A stretch of 64,000 nucleotides of DNA from Plasmopara viticola (GCA_001695595.3 MBPM02000014.1:992001-1056000); one strand, 5' to 3'; shown: positions 46,943 through 60,345, counted from the stretch's first letter. Numbers and translations are program-made. Notes: generated by a model from the sequence alone, not told the origin.

Positions 46943-49900
46943 ATAAAGATCGGCTAGCGACCATCTCTTGAATTCTGAATTTGTTTAATTTAATCCAAGT
47001 CATGGTGGAAGAGGATGCAGCGGGTCATTTCATTAAGCCGAGATATTGCGCTATAAAGTTGAAATTTTGCTTAGGAGGCACTTCTTGGTATATTTACTAG
47101 TTTGCACATTGAGGTACATCAAATGATTACATAAAGGATGAAGTCACTGCCTGAGTTGCGTATCTAAATTTTTAGTTGCTAATTAAAAATGAAAGGTTAA
47201 ACCAAGCACACGAATACGGCTCTTTAAACTGCACTTAATGCACACTTTAATTACAAAGGTTTGTAATCATTAATCGGATAATCATCTATCTTTTTCTTCG
47301 CATGGTACTATGTGACCCTGTCACACAACACAAGTGGGGTCATGAAGTATATGAATATGCTAAATCTATTATATATATTAGAGATTTAATTCGAGCAGCG
47401 GAAACTTCCGTAAGCAAACAAATTCTGTCTAATTCATAAACAGAATTAAGCCAAAATCTTGGAATGTTGAGTTTCCATAAAAGCAAAGTAAAATCGCAAC
47501 TGTCAATGGGAGCATGTAGCGAGCAGTAACTGCGGTTCAGGAAGGTCGTTTACAATCTCATTTTGGAGGCCCGATACATGTTTATTGACCTAAGTTGTGT
47601 CATGATTCGGTCTGGAAAGTGTAGAATTGCTAGTTTCGGGACATACGAAGCGCACGGACCCATCGATTGGTCTAGAATCTGATTGGACACGAAGTGTCAT
47701 AGTATCTATTATGAGCGGTGCAGTTCGAGCGACTTGCTGGTAAGGCAATTCGACTTCGCGTTTAATACCCGAAAGAGAACTATAAACTTTTTAGAGCAAC
47801 AAAACTCAATGCAAATTTCGAAGAATAACATTCCTTTGCTGAAGCGCTGCGTCCACCGTATGTATCTAAAGATTAGCATCTGTCAATACTGCCTTATCTT
47901 CGGTGAGGTTTTTGGCCGTATTGATAAATGCCTCGATATGACTACGCTTCTCAGGGTAGAAAATTATAAGTAATTATTATTGTAAATGTAGATTTCACGA
48001 GAGCAAGGTGTTTTATTATTTTTGATGAAGCTATCACGAGTATTACAGAAATATTGATATTTTGCCAACAAGACCCAGCGCTTGAAAATCTCTTCTTTTC
48101 TCAGGAGTTTTAAAAGCGTACATATCAAAGGTACGGCTTACATTGCCGGTACTAAATTTCTGCTCTTTTGAGTCGTCAACAAGCTCGGTAGTTTGCATAA
48201 TTTTTGGCGAGACTAAGCACTCATGGAAGCTGGAGGTTCAACGCCACAGGCAATCATAATTTCTGACGAAGCCTATCCGGTGATCATACCCAACTCATCA
48301 GACACAAAGTAGTGATTAAGATAATCCAGTGAGCCTTCGTTCTTTTTGACTGCACTTTGTGCTCATGTACCCTATTAAGCTTATCGATCATTGTCTTCAA
48401 CTCGACCCGTTAATTACAGACACTTTGTCCGAGAGTGAGAACAAAGTGCTTGAGTTGCGCAACAAGTACACTAGTTGCTTGCAAGAACGCAGTGTGTGGC
48501 CATAGGTCTTGTGAGTGTGTGCTCGAAGGAGCGTGGCACTTGGAAGGTATTAGGCAAAAGTAAGTCGGCTTGGTGGTACTAGCTACAAGCAAATTGAAAA
48601 ACTTACATTTTGTTGAGCGGGACACTTCCTTTCTTCAACCTCTGATATCTGCGTTGAAGAGTCGTAATCGAACATAAGGCTTGAGTCTCGTTCACTTTGA
48701 GTTGGCTTACGGGATACAATTGTGATCTATGAGCAAAAAAGATTTCAATCGTTGGCAAAGTGTGTTCAAGCCAATGTGTTGCGTGGTAATCGGATACTAT
48801 AAGCTTGGTCTATGTGCCGAGAACAAGTTCTCGACGACAGGTCAAGTGCGAGTGTCAAAGACGGCGGTCTGTCTGTGTCCGTAGCAGCAACTCATTTTTG
48901 CGCTTTATTTGCTTTGTTGGAACTCACAAATATGATTTCTGATAAACAGAGCTCTTTATAGACAAATTATGATTCTTGATGGGAGAAACTGAAGCCTGAT
49001 TACGCGAAATCATCGTTCTACGCTAGCTGATGGCACTATCATATCGTGTGACGCAAATCAAAGCTGTACATATTCGAAGGGTTATTGCTTATGCGTGTCA
49101 GTAGGAAGTACTGTGTTAAGTAGTGATTATCGAATACGAGAGGGTTTTCCTTGATCTAAATAGGATTTGAATATACAAGTCTTATGCTGAGTCTTGGTAG
49201 TGAGATCAACAATAGCTCTTGGCGTCAGGGAGGTAACGACATGTGACTAGTATTAGCTCTCGATGTATACAAAAACATAAGCTTGATGCGAGGCGAGGGA
49301 TGACGGTCAATTGGTGTTACACAGTGCTGTTAACGTGAGGATATTATTGATGTAGGAGAAGACCAACGACCATATGTTTTTTATGTGTCATACATCATTG
49401 TTTGGTTAAAAGGTGACCTGCAATAAGTATTTTACGCTTTCTAGTCACGCCGGTCATCAAACTCATATATCATGTGGTATGGTAAAAGTGTACGGTCAAG
49501 TTGATTATATACAGCAGACATACGAATAACAGTTTATGATTGTATGCTCATAATATTTTATAGAAACAATTTTTCTAGTACTGCAAAGCACTTATCGCAA
49601 ATTGTTTTACTGCAAAGCGCTCCTTCGGTAAATAATTTGTTGTCGATGAATCAGCAACAAAATTGTCGTCTCTACTCAAACTTTAAAGCATAAATCTCCA
49701 TCGCCCTTATGTGGCTTCCATGCCGAACATAGGCTACAGCTTTGGTAAAAGCTAGTCATTCATGTTGTACAATCATATTTTAATTTACTTGCTGTTAATG
49801 GCAATTATAAAGAGGCGGTGTACTAATCCCAATTCTGGACTTTGGCGAAAAAGGTTTAAAAATCTTAACAAACTTCGTATCGTACTGCAATTCATCATCG

Positions 49901-52900
49901 TAGACAAGATCCTTGTATGGCACCCACAAGTATCTCCAAGCATTGATAACAAACGACCAAATCAACTCTGGACCCGCTCACCACTGCGCCTTAAAGCGTC
50001 GTCAGCACATTCTCACAATATTTTCCCTCTAGATGGCGCATCTACAAACATTAAAAGCAAACAACCTGACAAATTCTGAGCCAGCTCATCACTACTCATT
50101 AGAGAGGCGTCTGCGCATTTCCACGATCTTTCCCCTCAAGAACGGCCCTTTCGCTTCCCCGCTTGCCCTTCAGCCGCAAGCTGTCGGTGTATACAAGATT
50201 ATTGTTATAGAAACTTCGTACTCTTGTTCTGACACCAGCTCATTAGTAGGTTAAAAGAAAGGGGAAGTAAGTGGTGAATAGTAAGATGTAGCGGCTCCCG
50301 GAATAAATTACTTTTTAATATGCATTCTATTACATACTTCCATATCCTTAAATCCCGGGATTGAAAGCGGTACATTTAAAATTCCTGCACGCTCTCCTTT
50401 GAAAAAATTGTTTATGTTTCCGCCACACCTGGTTGCACTTGCTGATTAGCCTACGTATATGCAATTAGGCTTACTCGATCCGCTCAAATGGTGGATGAAA
50501 ATTCCAGTGCTTTCTTCTAATGTGTACCCAAAGCTAGGTGGTCTCGCCAGGACTTTGTAGACTTGCAACAGCAGCTTCTAAATTATGGCCTATATATGAA
50601 CTCTTTTTAACACCAGATAGCAGTAACATAATCAGCCTTTTTCTTTTGCTAGCCTTTATCTGCTTTTCGATGTACACAAAAGTGCATATTTTGGAATGCT
50701 CAGTTAGTCCTGAAGTCCCGTCGGCTGAGTGTCCTACTTTGACGTTTTCTCAGCACTTTTGACAGCAAACTTTAGTAGTTGGTGGAATTGGATGCGTTTG
50801 TAGAGCCCTTTAATATAGTATCTGCCGATGGCATAGATGTCCTGGCAGCCTTGTTTTTTAAAAGACAGTAATTAAACGGATGATCTGTCTTGCATCGACT
50901 ATTAAATTCTCCCAACATTTATCACGGCTCGGGCAATATGAACAGTGATTAAAGCAATGACGAAATAGCGTACTGTTATGTACAATAAATGTAGAGTTTC
51001 ATGGGATAAGCTTATTTGCTTTGGCGTTTGAGTGAGCTCGTCGCGTTCTACCGCCGAGATGTATATCCCGCACATGTTTTAATTGGATTCTGCCGATGTC
51101 GCTATAATTTCTAGCTTGATCTGTGGCGACTACGTCCTATACTTGCAGTTCGATACAGGCCTAATTCCAAAAGGCTTGAGCCCCGATCAACGATACTTGT
51201 TCAATTTTAAAGCAGATTGATCTTGGCTGTTTTTCGCGTGTTGTCTTGCTTTGCTTAATTAGCGGAAGCAACACCATTGCCCTTTCATTGTTTTCACGAG
51301 GTGGTACATCCATGCTAGAGATAAATTCGACGAGTCACCGTGGGAAATTTGCACCGTCTGACGCATTTGCGATCAAAGCCAAGCTATGCGGAATGCCGGA
51401 ACCCCAATTAAATGAGGATAGCTCCGCCAAAATGTTGAGCACGTAAAATTGCATTTTAAACTTTTTCTGATACAAGAAATAACGAGCGGCACGGTTGAAG
51501 TGCCGAATCTATAACGTAAAAAGTCGGTAAATATTGTCTTCACCATCCTTTGGCACTCTGCCTGGTTAAGTTTCTTATCGCAACTGAGGTGAAGTACTCA
51601 TCCTGATTTTCTTCTATCGAATTCGTCTGATTTATAGATTACCGACGATTGCGTGCGCTTAAGCCGTAATGGCAATAGTTGCCACTGCGGTTTGTTCTCT
51701 AAAACGTATGATCTCAAATCGTGATTTTCACCATGCTCGTCAGCAGACCCCACGTTTATATCCGCTTTGGCCCGATTAATTTGAAAGTTAGTCGAGATTT
51801 CCTGTTGCCTCTTTTGTGGCATCACCTTTTCGTATAAAATGTTCTATGGGTTCGTTAAAGACAATTTGTAAGTTGAATCCTACCTACAGATTGTTTCAAC
51901 GAGCCCATAGAACGATTTTCGGCCAGCAGATTTCAGTACACTTTCTGTGTAAAACATCCGTATTAATTGGTCGGGTGTGTGTATTTGGATGGCGTGCTAG
52001 GTAGGTGACCAGTTCGTTCGATTATACCATTCTTACGCCCTTACTTTAGCTCACCTAATAGCCTTTACGAAAACAAGTGCTTGTTCCACACATTTTTTTA
52101 GGGGTGGTGCAAATCAACTTTTTTACGGATTGGCACGTGCGAAAAGTAATGTCTCATCGTCATGCTTGACTAGATCACATATTTGATACTCATGATCAGC
52201 TAATTCAACCAGTATACAATATGGATCGATAGATCGCGGCTAATCTGATACGCATGTGATGATGCCATTTTTCATTTGTGCATCGTAGGTGCGTAAGTAA
52301 TTTGATTCCGCGTAGTCGATCGGATCTTGTCGCTCCCGTTACACATATGAGAGATCGCGTTAGAGACGAGGTTATTGCAGGTACATCACACTGCTTGCGA
52401 CCGCGTATCAAAATGATCATGCTAAGGTGATCGACCGATTGATCCTCAATCAACCCAGTCATGCTTGTCGACAATGGCTACCGATCTCACCAGTCATTAC
52501 TTTTTGACATTACCTCATATCTATCAAATAAGTTGGCGGTATCGTTCTTTGCTTGAGTGAGGTCACTGGACTCTTTAATTTTAACGGATGATGGGAGATG
52601 TTTATAACTGTTTTTATGATCCCATGGATGGAAAAAATTTAATTTACGTGTGTTTTCAACTTTTAGCTCGATAGCCACAGAAGAGGACGCGTCAGCTACA
52701 CGTACACGGCTGTCTGAGATTAAAGCCGCCCCATGGCTAGCTGGAAAGCACTTGTTTTACCGGCTTGCTTCCGCCTCAAAAGATAATGCCGCCGAGGAGA
52801 CCAAAAAATTCCTAAAATTTAAGCTTACTTTTAGATCTCGAACTGTAGCTGCTTAGTTTCCAGGGACATAAAAGGCGTCAGGGAAGGTGGTATAATTTTA

Positions 52901-53323
52901 TTTCGAGTTATAAATTGTTCAGGAAGACGATTTAACCAAGTCGGCGTAAAATTAATTACACATGTTTCCTGGTGGGACTGGCTTACACTAAGCAAAAAAT
53001 ATACAAGCTTCCAGTTCAACAAATGCTCATAATCTTGGTTCTAAAGATGCAAACTATAGACAGGATAAATTGCATTTTTTTGAATTATCGATCGAGCTAT
53101 CGCGATTCCTTTTAAGATCATGTTCCTTCGGCTGGTTCCAACACCGTACATGTAAGGGCTGGAATAATAAATTCCCAAAATAATCCGTTTAATCAATTTT
53201 TAGGACGGGGGCTTGAGATGGAAACAACCGTTCGCTGTAAAATTTAGTAGCTCCTCAGTTGAAGCTTTAAATTTAACGTATAAACTTAGCCGTCATGTTT
53301 CATTATGCGAATTACTTATTCAG
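46943..53323. other. Gene-poor 6.4-kb region
   Basis: This AT-rich sequence has only scattered ORFs (for example 47683-47973 plus, 49762-50079 plus, 51598-51825 minus, 52205-52474 minus), none with a recognised product. An ORF at 52650-52856 (SSIATEEDASATRTRLSEIK...) may be an upstream exon of the next gene. No tRNA, rRNA, transposase or reverse-transcriptase signature was seen. A degenerate 108-bp direct repeat lies at 49951-50166. Confidence 0.5.
49951..50166. repeat. Degenerate 108-bp direct repeat
   Basis: Sequence from 49951 (AAACGACCAAATCAACTCTG...) aligns with sequence from 50059 (AAACAACCTGACAAATTCTG...) over roughly 90-100 bases at about 65-70% identity by eye. The two copies are adjacent and in the same orientation. 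It may be an old tandem duplication. Confidence 0.45.
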
Positions 53324-54918
53324 ATGTCAGTCATTATGGATGGCGGGTTCGACGGCTTGAATGATCTCAAGCACGAACGCGTGGCGAAGGCACTCGCGCA
53401 AGTCAACGGTTTTCCATATCGTGCGAAGACCCAAAGCTGCCATCTTGCATTACCCGAACGCTGTATATAATGAATTTTGTGCTTAAAATTCTTGCAAAAT
53501 AGGTTATCAACCAACTCCAAAGAATGAAAAAAAAATCCTGCGCTTCGACTCTGACGACGACGACGAATCTTCAGATGACGACAAAAAAAGTAGCGACGAG
53601 GTTTGGAGCGATGAGGAGAAGCGGCAAAAACATCTTAAGCCTAATACAGAAGAGGTGGAGGGTCCCTCAAGTGCCCATGTGCTGACTTTCGATGATCACA
53701 TTGATAATCTTTTACGTAAAACGCATACACTAGCAATGCTAAAGATTGCAAATAATACGGCGGGCATTATCTCATCCGACAGTGAAGATGACAGCGAAGA
53801 AGCTGACGACCTTGTGACTAAAGAGCTAAACCTTGGCTGTCTCACCGAATTGGGATCACGAACAAACGGGGCTTTATCCGGCAAACTCTCCAACGCTGGT
53901 AGCAGCATTGCAAATGGTCGATCAACCCTTGTTGGAACAGCAGCAATGAAGCTGGCGCGGACACTTAGTGCGTTTCTCTGCCTGCCACGTGCTATCAGCT
54001 ACGTTGATCTGGAAGCGGTGGGTATTTTTAATATCTCAATGGCATCGATTTATCCTATTCAACGGAGATGTGCTCACAGATTACCGAGAAGTTGCTAGAG
54101 TCAAACGACCATTTCGACGACGATGAATATGCAGATCTCATTGACTATCACGTGGAATCGGCTCGTTGCGATGAGAGTAATTCTGAGACTGAAGAAGACA
54201 AACCTATCTGGAAACGTCGCAAATCGGTAAATTCAGCGCCTCTGCTCTTTTATTCATGTAAACGGACCTAATGAAATTGCTATAGCAACCAATTCAGCCG
54301 CTAAAACTATCGCAAGACCGAACTGACCTGGAACTTGTGGGTATTTTGGCTATGCATTTGTTTTGCTACTTACATCGGCATTTGTGTTAAATGCTGCAGC
54401 ATCAACGACAAATATTTATGGAGGCGAATCGCTTTGGAGGTGTTTCTTCGCGAGTAAGTACAATACGACTAGTCGTATAATATCACAAGACCTTAACAGG
54501 ACAACAATGCCATACTTTACTCCAGAATTTGTTTCTTGCGTCGAGTAATCATCTTCTGTCGCGTGGCGACTCCAAAGGCAGCGTGTATCCCAGTTTTAGA
54601 ATTTGTGGGCGCTCGCTCGAAGCGTCTAAGCTTGGTTCCAGCATCAATTTAAGCTCCGAAATGGGCTTACTGTCCAACGCAAGCGGCGACGAAGTGGCTG
54701 CCAGCCAGTTTGACGAAGGAGAGTACATGAATTGGCGCACACAGGTCAAAGACGACTACTTGGCATGGATAAATGCCAAGGTCGAGGCTCAGAAGCGTCG
54801 AAAGTCACGTATCAAGAAGGTTGATCCAAACAAGAAACCACGCTGGTTAGTGCTGTATGAGGCCAGCAAGCCAAAAATACCAGCAGGACGAAATAGCGTG
54901 GTTGGGTCATCTCGCTAG
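53324..54918 (+). CDS. Uncharacterised acidic, probably nuclear protein
   Basis: Four exons (53324-53408, 53503-54017, 54068-54226, 54526-54918) join in consistent phase to about 383 aa. The first junction yields ALAQVNGYQPTPKNEKKILRF, followed by acidic tracts (DSDDDDESSDDDKKSSDE, DSEDDSEEADD) and at the end a basic stretch (EAQKRRKSRIKKVDPNKK). Alternating acidic and basic low-complexity regions are typical of nucleolar or chromatin proteins, but no domain is recognised. The start is uncertain: ATG 53324 follows an acceptor-like TTCAG, and an upstream exon near 52650-52850 is possible. The first donor (CGGTTTTC) is non-consensus. The gene ends 321 bp before ATAD3. Confidence 0.5.
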
Positions 54919-55239
54919 ATGTGAATACTTAAAGAACCTTTCGCTGTTTAACTGTTTGATCAATTTGTTACCTTCATCCACCGCTTCCATCTGCAAAAGT
55001 CTTTCATTAACAATCTTAGCTTTATCCAGTGCGTACTTGGCCATGGCATGGGTTGGGGCGTATCCGACATGGAATTTGCCGATAAAACTAATAACTATGA
55101 GCTTATTGCGCGCATGGAGTTGTATATTGTAGATTTGTTTAATTTTGATGCGGGCAAGAGTGATGATCAACTCAACTAAGTCCGGGTACCAGCTTGCCTC
55201 AACCAGTCCATTTGTCTGTCCGCATTTGATCAACTTACC

Positions 55240-57003
55240 ATGTTTAGTGGATTTGGTCGCGGTGGCTCTCAGCACAACGCTCCAGCACCCGAGGCGTCTG
55301 AACAACTGCAGAACACGCTAATGCAGCCCAAGAGTGACGGTAACGGTAGTGGAAACGGAGCTAATGGCTACTCATTTGACCCGTCTGGTCTGGAGCGCGC
55401 AGCCAAGGCGGCTCGTGAGTTAGAGAGCTCGCGCCACGCCAAGGAAGCTTTCAGCTTGGCAAAGGAGACAGAACGCACAAAGCAATTGGAGAGTCAGGCT
55501 AAGATCAAAGAGAACGAGGCTCTTTACAAGCAATACGAGATCGTGCGCGTGCAGAAGGAGGGTGAGGAACGTCGCAAGACGCTTGAGGAAGAAACACGTC
55601 AGCATCAGCAGCGGGCGCAGTACCAGGATCAACTAAAGCGCAAACAGTACGCTGACCAGCTGGCTGCCCAGAAATATATGAAAGAGCAAGAATTGAAAAA
55701 GCAGGAGGAGATCCTAGCACGTCAGGAGGCCTCGCGTCGTAAAACGCTTGACTATGAGGCTGAGCTGCGTCAGAAGACCGAGCTGGCCAAGGTTGCGGCC
55801 GAGACTGAGGGTCGTATCAAGCAGGAACGTCTAAACCACGATTTGCACCTTGAGGAGACGCGTGTGCATGCAAAGGAGTACCGCGAGACCGTCCTGGAAG
55901 GGATTAAGCTGGCCGGGAACACAGTTGGATCGGGTATAATGACTTTTGTCGATGACAAAGAGAAGCTTACGACTACTGTAGCATCATTGACGGCCTTGGC
56001 TGTCGGTATCTACACCGCTAAGGTGTCTACTAGTGTTGCGGGCAAATATGTTGAAGCTCGGATGGGTAAGCCGTCTCTTGTGCGTGAGACATCGCGTCGC
56101 TCTGTCGCGCAGGTATTGGCTAATCCCATTCAGTCTATCAAGCGCGCTTTGCGATTTCAAAATGCAACAGATGCTCTTGAGGGCGTCGTGCTCGAGCCCA
56201 AATTGGACGAACGTCTACGCAATGTGGCTGTGTCCACCTTTAACACGAAGAAAAATCGTGCACCTTTTCGCCACTTGCTGCTGCATGGCCCACCTGGTAC
56301 AGGCAAGACGTTGTTTGCAAAGGCACTGGCCCGTCACTCAGGTTTGGAGTACGCCATCTTCACGGGTGGTGACGTTGCTCCGCTGGGTCGCGAAGGCGTG
56401 ACGGAGATTCATAAACTCTTTGACTGGGCGTCACACAGCCGTCGCGGTTTGCTTCTCTTTGTTGATGAGGCTGATGCGTTTCTCCAAAAACGTAGCAACA
56501 CCGTTATGAGCGAGGATATGCGAAACGCACTGAATGCGTTTTTGTACCGTACGGGCGAGGCTAGCGACAAATTCATGATCGTGTTCGCAAGCAATCAGCC
56601 AGAGCAATTTGACTGGGCCGTTAACGATCGTATTGATGAAATGGTTGAATTTCGACTGCCTGGTTTTGATGAGCGTGTGCGCATGCTAAACCGATACTTT
56701 AACGAATACATTCGTGCACCGAAAAATTCGCGTGCGAAAGAGATTTACGTTGAGGACATTGAAGAATCGGACTTTAAAGACTTGGCGGCGCGTATCGACG
56801 GTTTTTCTGGTCGTGAACTCTCGAAGCTTGTGATTGCATTCCAAGCAGCGGCGTACGGCTCGCCAACGTTGGTCTTTGACAAAGAAATGATGATGCAGGT
56901 CGTGGAGCACCACATCATGGCTCACAAGCAAAAGGAGGCATGGAAACAGTATGTTGGCCCCAGCGAAAAGCGCAACAACGTCGCGACCATCTTGGCGGAC
57001 TAA
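55240..57003 (+). CDS. ATAD3: ATAD3-like mitochondrial inner-membrane AAA ATPase
   Basis: ATAD3 is an AAA+ ATPase of the mitochondrial inner membrane linked to nucleoid organisation, membrane structure and cholesterol handling. The single-exon ORF gives 587 aa, matching the family (about 580-650). After MFSGFGRG and a Gly/Asn-rich start comes a long charged coiled coil (about residues 45-240). A hydrophobic segment follows (about 245-265, TTVASLTALAVGIYTAKVST) as the membrane anchor. The AAA module has Walker A GPPGTGKT (350-357), Walker B LLLFVDEAD with Asp409/Glu410, the sensor stretch IVFASNQP and second-region residues RIDEMVEFRLP. All catalytic residues seem present. The ATG at 55240 opens the expected N-terminus, and no intron is needed. 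Confidence 0.96.
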   Translation: MFSGFGRGGSQHNAPAPEASEQLQNTLMQPKSDGNGSGNGANGYSFDPSGLERAAKAARELESSRHAKEAFSLAKETERTKQLESQAKIKENEALYKQYEIVRVQKEGEERRKTLEEETRQHQQRAQYQDQLKRKQYADQLAAQKYMKEQELKKQEEILARQEASRRKTLDYEAELRQKTELAKVAAETEGRIKQERLNHDLHLEETRVHAKEYRETVLEGIKLAGNTVGSGIMTFVDDKEKLTTTVASLTALAVGIYTAKVSTSVAGKYVEARMGKPSLVRETSRRSVAQVLANPIQSIKRALRFQNATDALEGVVLEPKLDERLRNVAVSTFNTKKNRAPFRHLLLHGPPGTGKTLFAKALARHSGLEYAIFTGGDVAPLGREGVTEIHKLFDWASHSRRGLLLFVDEADAFLQKRSNTVMSEDMRNALNAFLYRTGEASDKFMIVFASNQPEQFDWAVNDRIDEMVEFRLPGFDERVRMLNRYFNEYIRAPKNSRAKEIYVEDIEESDFKDLAARIDGFSGRELSKLVIAFQAAAYGSPTLVFDKEMMMQVVEHHIMAHKQKEAWKQYVGPSEKRNNVATILAD

Positions 57004-58012
57004 GCGCTTGTAAGTGCAGTTTGTCCGCCCTTAGAATTTACCGAAAAGAGTTTTTGCTTTGCAGTCGGATAGCCGATATTTATCGACTTGATAGACTAGG
57101 TTGTTAAATTAGTTTCAAACTCGTGAGCGCTACTAAGACCAAGTCGCCAGTTGTACTCCTTTAGTGTATCGTAATAGCGACCGCGGGTTGAAGCAGGGCG
57201 TGAGTGTGAACAAATTTTTACTAATTACGTGCCGCTACGTCAGTGTGGTGATGACATATCCTTCTCGTAAAGGGTACTGGGGCAGCACTTTCCCGCATGG
57301 CATTCTTCTATCATAGGCACCGGGGCAAAAACTTTACAAGAATTATGAACCGGAGACGCAAAAAAAAAACGCATCTTGTTATATATGCTGCATCGATTGT
57401 TGCAGCAGAAAAGTATCCTTTCGGTGCAATGACGCGCGAGCTGACACTTTATCAATTTAGAAATTTGATTGAGAGGGCAAAAGCCTGTGTGTCAGCGTCG
57501 CAAATACAACTCATTTCATTCTGTTATAGGATTCAACTGCGATTGGTGAAACCAATAGTACTTGTCTGATTTGAAGGCGCATCTTCTATCGTCTCCAATT
57601 GAGTAGCGGCTAACAAATTTGATGTCTGCAACAAGTTCTAAGGCGACCAAAAGGCTCGCATTTTAATAGCAAAACAAATCGCAATTTTGTACGAATAATT
57701 AGGATAGTGCAGAGCTTTTTAAAAATTTTGAAATATGCCAATATGTTAAGCTATGGACACAGTGTGACATTCTTAGTAAAAGTGCTCTATGATAAGCACT
57801 TAAAATCAAACCTTGGGGCCTTAGCACTGCCCGTGCAGATCGTTGTGCCGACACTTGAGGTGGCGAGACGTGACATTTTGCTTTAAAAGTGCGTTTATGA
57901 TTGGTTGTTTACCGCGCCGAAAGAATATGAGCTTGAAGCCACGTAATAAAGTAATGACTGAATCGTAATTTATCCTATGTACAATACCTAGTTTATTCAG
58001 TTAGACGGAAAT
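57004..58012. other. Intergenic, ATAD3 to PEX5
   Basis: About 1 kb with no recognised gene. A 90-codon ORF at 57297-57569 contains a run of lysines from an A-run and has no supporting feature. The PEX5 promoter should lie in the right half; no clear core motif was seen. Confidence 0.5.
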
Positions 58013-60122
58013 ATGGACGTCGTTGGTAAAATTGTGCAAGGCACTGGCTGCGCTGTAGATGGCACTGTGGCGGCGCAGAATCCGCTCTCACGTGCGCTGG
58101 ATCGTGTCGTGCAATCACATGTTCGTGGTGGACAGATTCGTGAGACCATGCAGCACTACGACACGCGCAGTGAATTACAGATGCAAATGCAGCGTCCCAG
58201 CGTGGCACGAAGAGCTGACCCACCATTTTTGTTGGCGTTTGAGCTGGAGGCTGCCAATCGCTCACGTATGGAGGCTGCCTTTATCTCTAGTGAGGTGCAA
58301 CAGCCGATGGTGCCCACTCACCAGGTCGCCATGGAAGAAGCTTTTCAAGAGGCTCAGCGCACGCATTTCCAGCATAAGTTAGGGCCATCGCAGCCAATAA
58401 TGGAATCACAGATGATGCACTCACGCGCAATGCAATACAAAACGTGGGTACAAGGATTTCACTCTAAGCAACTTGATGCTGCTTGGCAGACCGTCGGCAA
58501 GAGCTCCCGCGATGTAGCTTGGGATCAAGCCAATGCACCAATGCATGTGTTGCAACAGCCTTCAGTGCGCATCGAAGCTCCATCAGCTCAGCAGGCCAAT
58601 ATAACACCGAAGCAGATGACGCAGGAGGTGGTGAAGAATCTGGAGGCGCAACAGGCTTCCAGCGACATGGCGCGTATAATGAGCCAAAATTCGGACCCTA
58701 GATTCCAGAATAGTCAATTTTTTAAATTTATAAACCAAGTAAGCACAGGCGAGGTGCGGATTGACGAGGAAAAGAATGTGGTTGTCAGTGGCGAGACAGA
58801 GAAAGCGCTGGAAGGAGTTTGGAGTAACACTGATATCCATTCGAACCGCGACCTCTTTGATGCAAGCTCGAAACAGTCTGATAGTGCCTCGGTAATGGTG
58901 ATGGATAATGCTTTTGCAGAGGCAGCTGATGCTCACGCGCAAACGCTTGATACAAAATTCGGAATTTCGGGATCTGCTCTTGCCGCGGGTCCTATGTCAG
59001 TGGAAGAGAAGATTTTGGAAAGCGCTTGGGGTGAAAGCGGCAATCTTGTATGCGTACAATTGGCTTGCACAATGGCACAGGACGCATGGTCACTGATGGT
59101 TTTTGTCTTGTAGGCGGCAATTTGGGAAAAAGCAGCGGCAGAATTCCAGACGACTGATACATTTGAAGACGCATGGGATAGTGCTGCTAATCAAAGCTAT
59201 ATCTACAAAGCCGAAAATCCATTTCTAGACTTGTCCGAAAGTTTTCAAAAGGGGATCGAATTTTTCAAGTCAGGCTATCTGGATGACGCGATCTTTGCTT
59301 TCGAAGCCGAGGTGCAGCAGCACCCCGAAAATAGCGAGGCATGGAGAATGCTTGGTGAGTGCCACGCAGAGAACGATGAGGATAAGACTGCCATACTTTG
59401 TCTTGAACGCGCGGTAAAGGAGGATCCTTACAACTTGAGTGCGCTTCTGGCACTTGGAGTCAGCAATGTGAACGAGCTGAATTCGCAAGGTGCCCTGAAA
59501 ACACTTAAAGCCTGGGTGCAACACAATTCGAAATTTCATGGCCTGGAGATTCAGGTGGATGAATATAGTGACGGATCGTTGATGGACGAAGTGATGCAAC
59601 TGATGCTGCAGGCACGCGCTCACGACCAGAACGACTCAGATGTGCAAGTTGTGTTGGGTGTTCTGTACAATGTATCTAAGGATTATGACGCAGCCGTTGA
59701 AAGCTTTAAAAGTGCGACAATTTCGCGACCAGATGAGTATGCGCTATGGAACAAGATTGGAGCAACGCTAGCGAACTCAGCTCGCTCGGCGGAGGCAATT
59801 CCTGCTTATCATCGGTACAGTAGAATTTTGTACTGCAGTCTTTCATTACTAATATATTTGCGTGATATTTAGTGCGCTGGAATTGAAACCGCGCTATGCT
59901 CGCGGCTGGCTTAATTTGGGCATCAGCCACGCCAATTTGGGAAATTATGAAGAGGCTACTAAGTGCTACCTACAGGCGCTGAGCTTGAACACTCGCGCTG
60001 ACCACATCTGGAGCTATTTACGAATCTGTTTCACGTGCATGGAACGGTTTGATTTGGTGACGATTGCTGATTCAAAAGACTTTAACCACTTTCGCCAAGA
60101 ATTTAAGCTTATTGATCTATGA
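58013..60122 (+). CDS. PEX5: PEX5, peroxisomal targeting signal 1 receptor
   Basis: PEX5 binds the C-terminal SKL-type signal of peroxisomal matrix proteins in the cytosol and shuttles them to the import pore. Three exons (58013-59047, 59114-59814, 59873-60122; introns of 66 and 58 nt) join in phase to 661 aa, near the family's usual 600-650. The N-terminus has Cys13 followed by NPLSRAL (23-29), matching the conserved cysteine plus NPL motif used for ubiquitin-dependent recycling. A WxxxF docking pentapeptide lies at residues 145-149 (WVQGF), with further W-containing motifs (VWSNT, AWGES, AWDSA). The C-terminal half carries TPR repeats (SEAWRMLGECHAENDEDKTAI, EYALWNKIGATLANSARSAEAI, ARGWLNLGISHANLGNYEEAT). 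The second splice completes YHR-ALELKPRYARGWLNLG, strongly supporting that junction. Confidence 0.95.
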
Positions 60123-60345
60123 AATGTACACCAAAGTAAGCGAAGAATCGAAGTGTTGATTTTCTGTGACAGTAATTAAGAAATTTGCTGACAACATTGT
60201 TTAGTCTTTTCGGAAAAGGTTGGGGTGACGCCCTCCTTTCAAGCGCAGTACGAATCCATAGTATTAATCAGATGTTTTGACCACGAAAATCTTTGAACTG
60301 CGTCTGTTCATTGCTGCTACTCTAACGTCTAGGTATCGGTCGGAA

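Noticed and set aside
47683..47973. 96-codon plus-strand ORF in the gene-poor region
   Set aside because: It starts with TTG rather than ATG and has no recognisable domain, signal peptide or splice partner.
51598..51825. 75-codon minus-strand ORF beginning MPQKRQQ
   Set aside because: It is hydrophilic and could be an exon, but nothing nearby joins it in phase and no homology is recognised.
52205..52474. 89-codon minus-strand ORF
   Set aside because: No domain and no supporting context; the length is compatible with chance in AT-rich DNA.
54907..55305. 132-codon minus-strand ORF between the acidic-protein gene and ATAD3
   Set aside because: It overlaps the ATAD3 start and the 3' end of the upstream gene, and no family is recognised. 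Splice-like sites occur, but no consistent gene model could be made.
57297..57569. 90-codon plus-strand ORF between ATAD3 and PEX5
   Set aside because: It is driven by a poly-A run and has no family or regulatory support.
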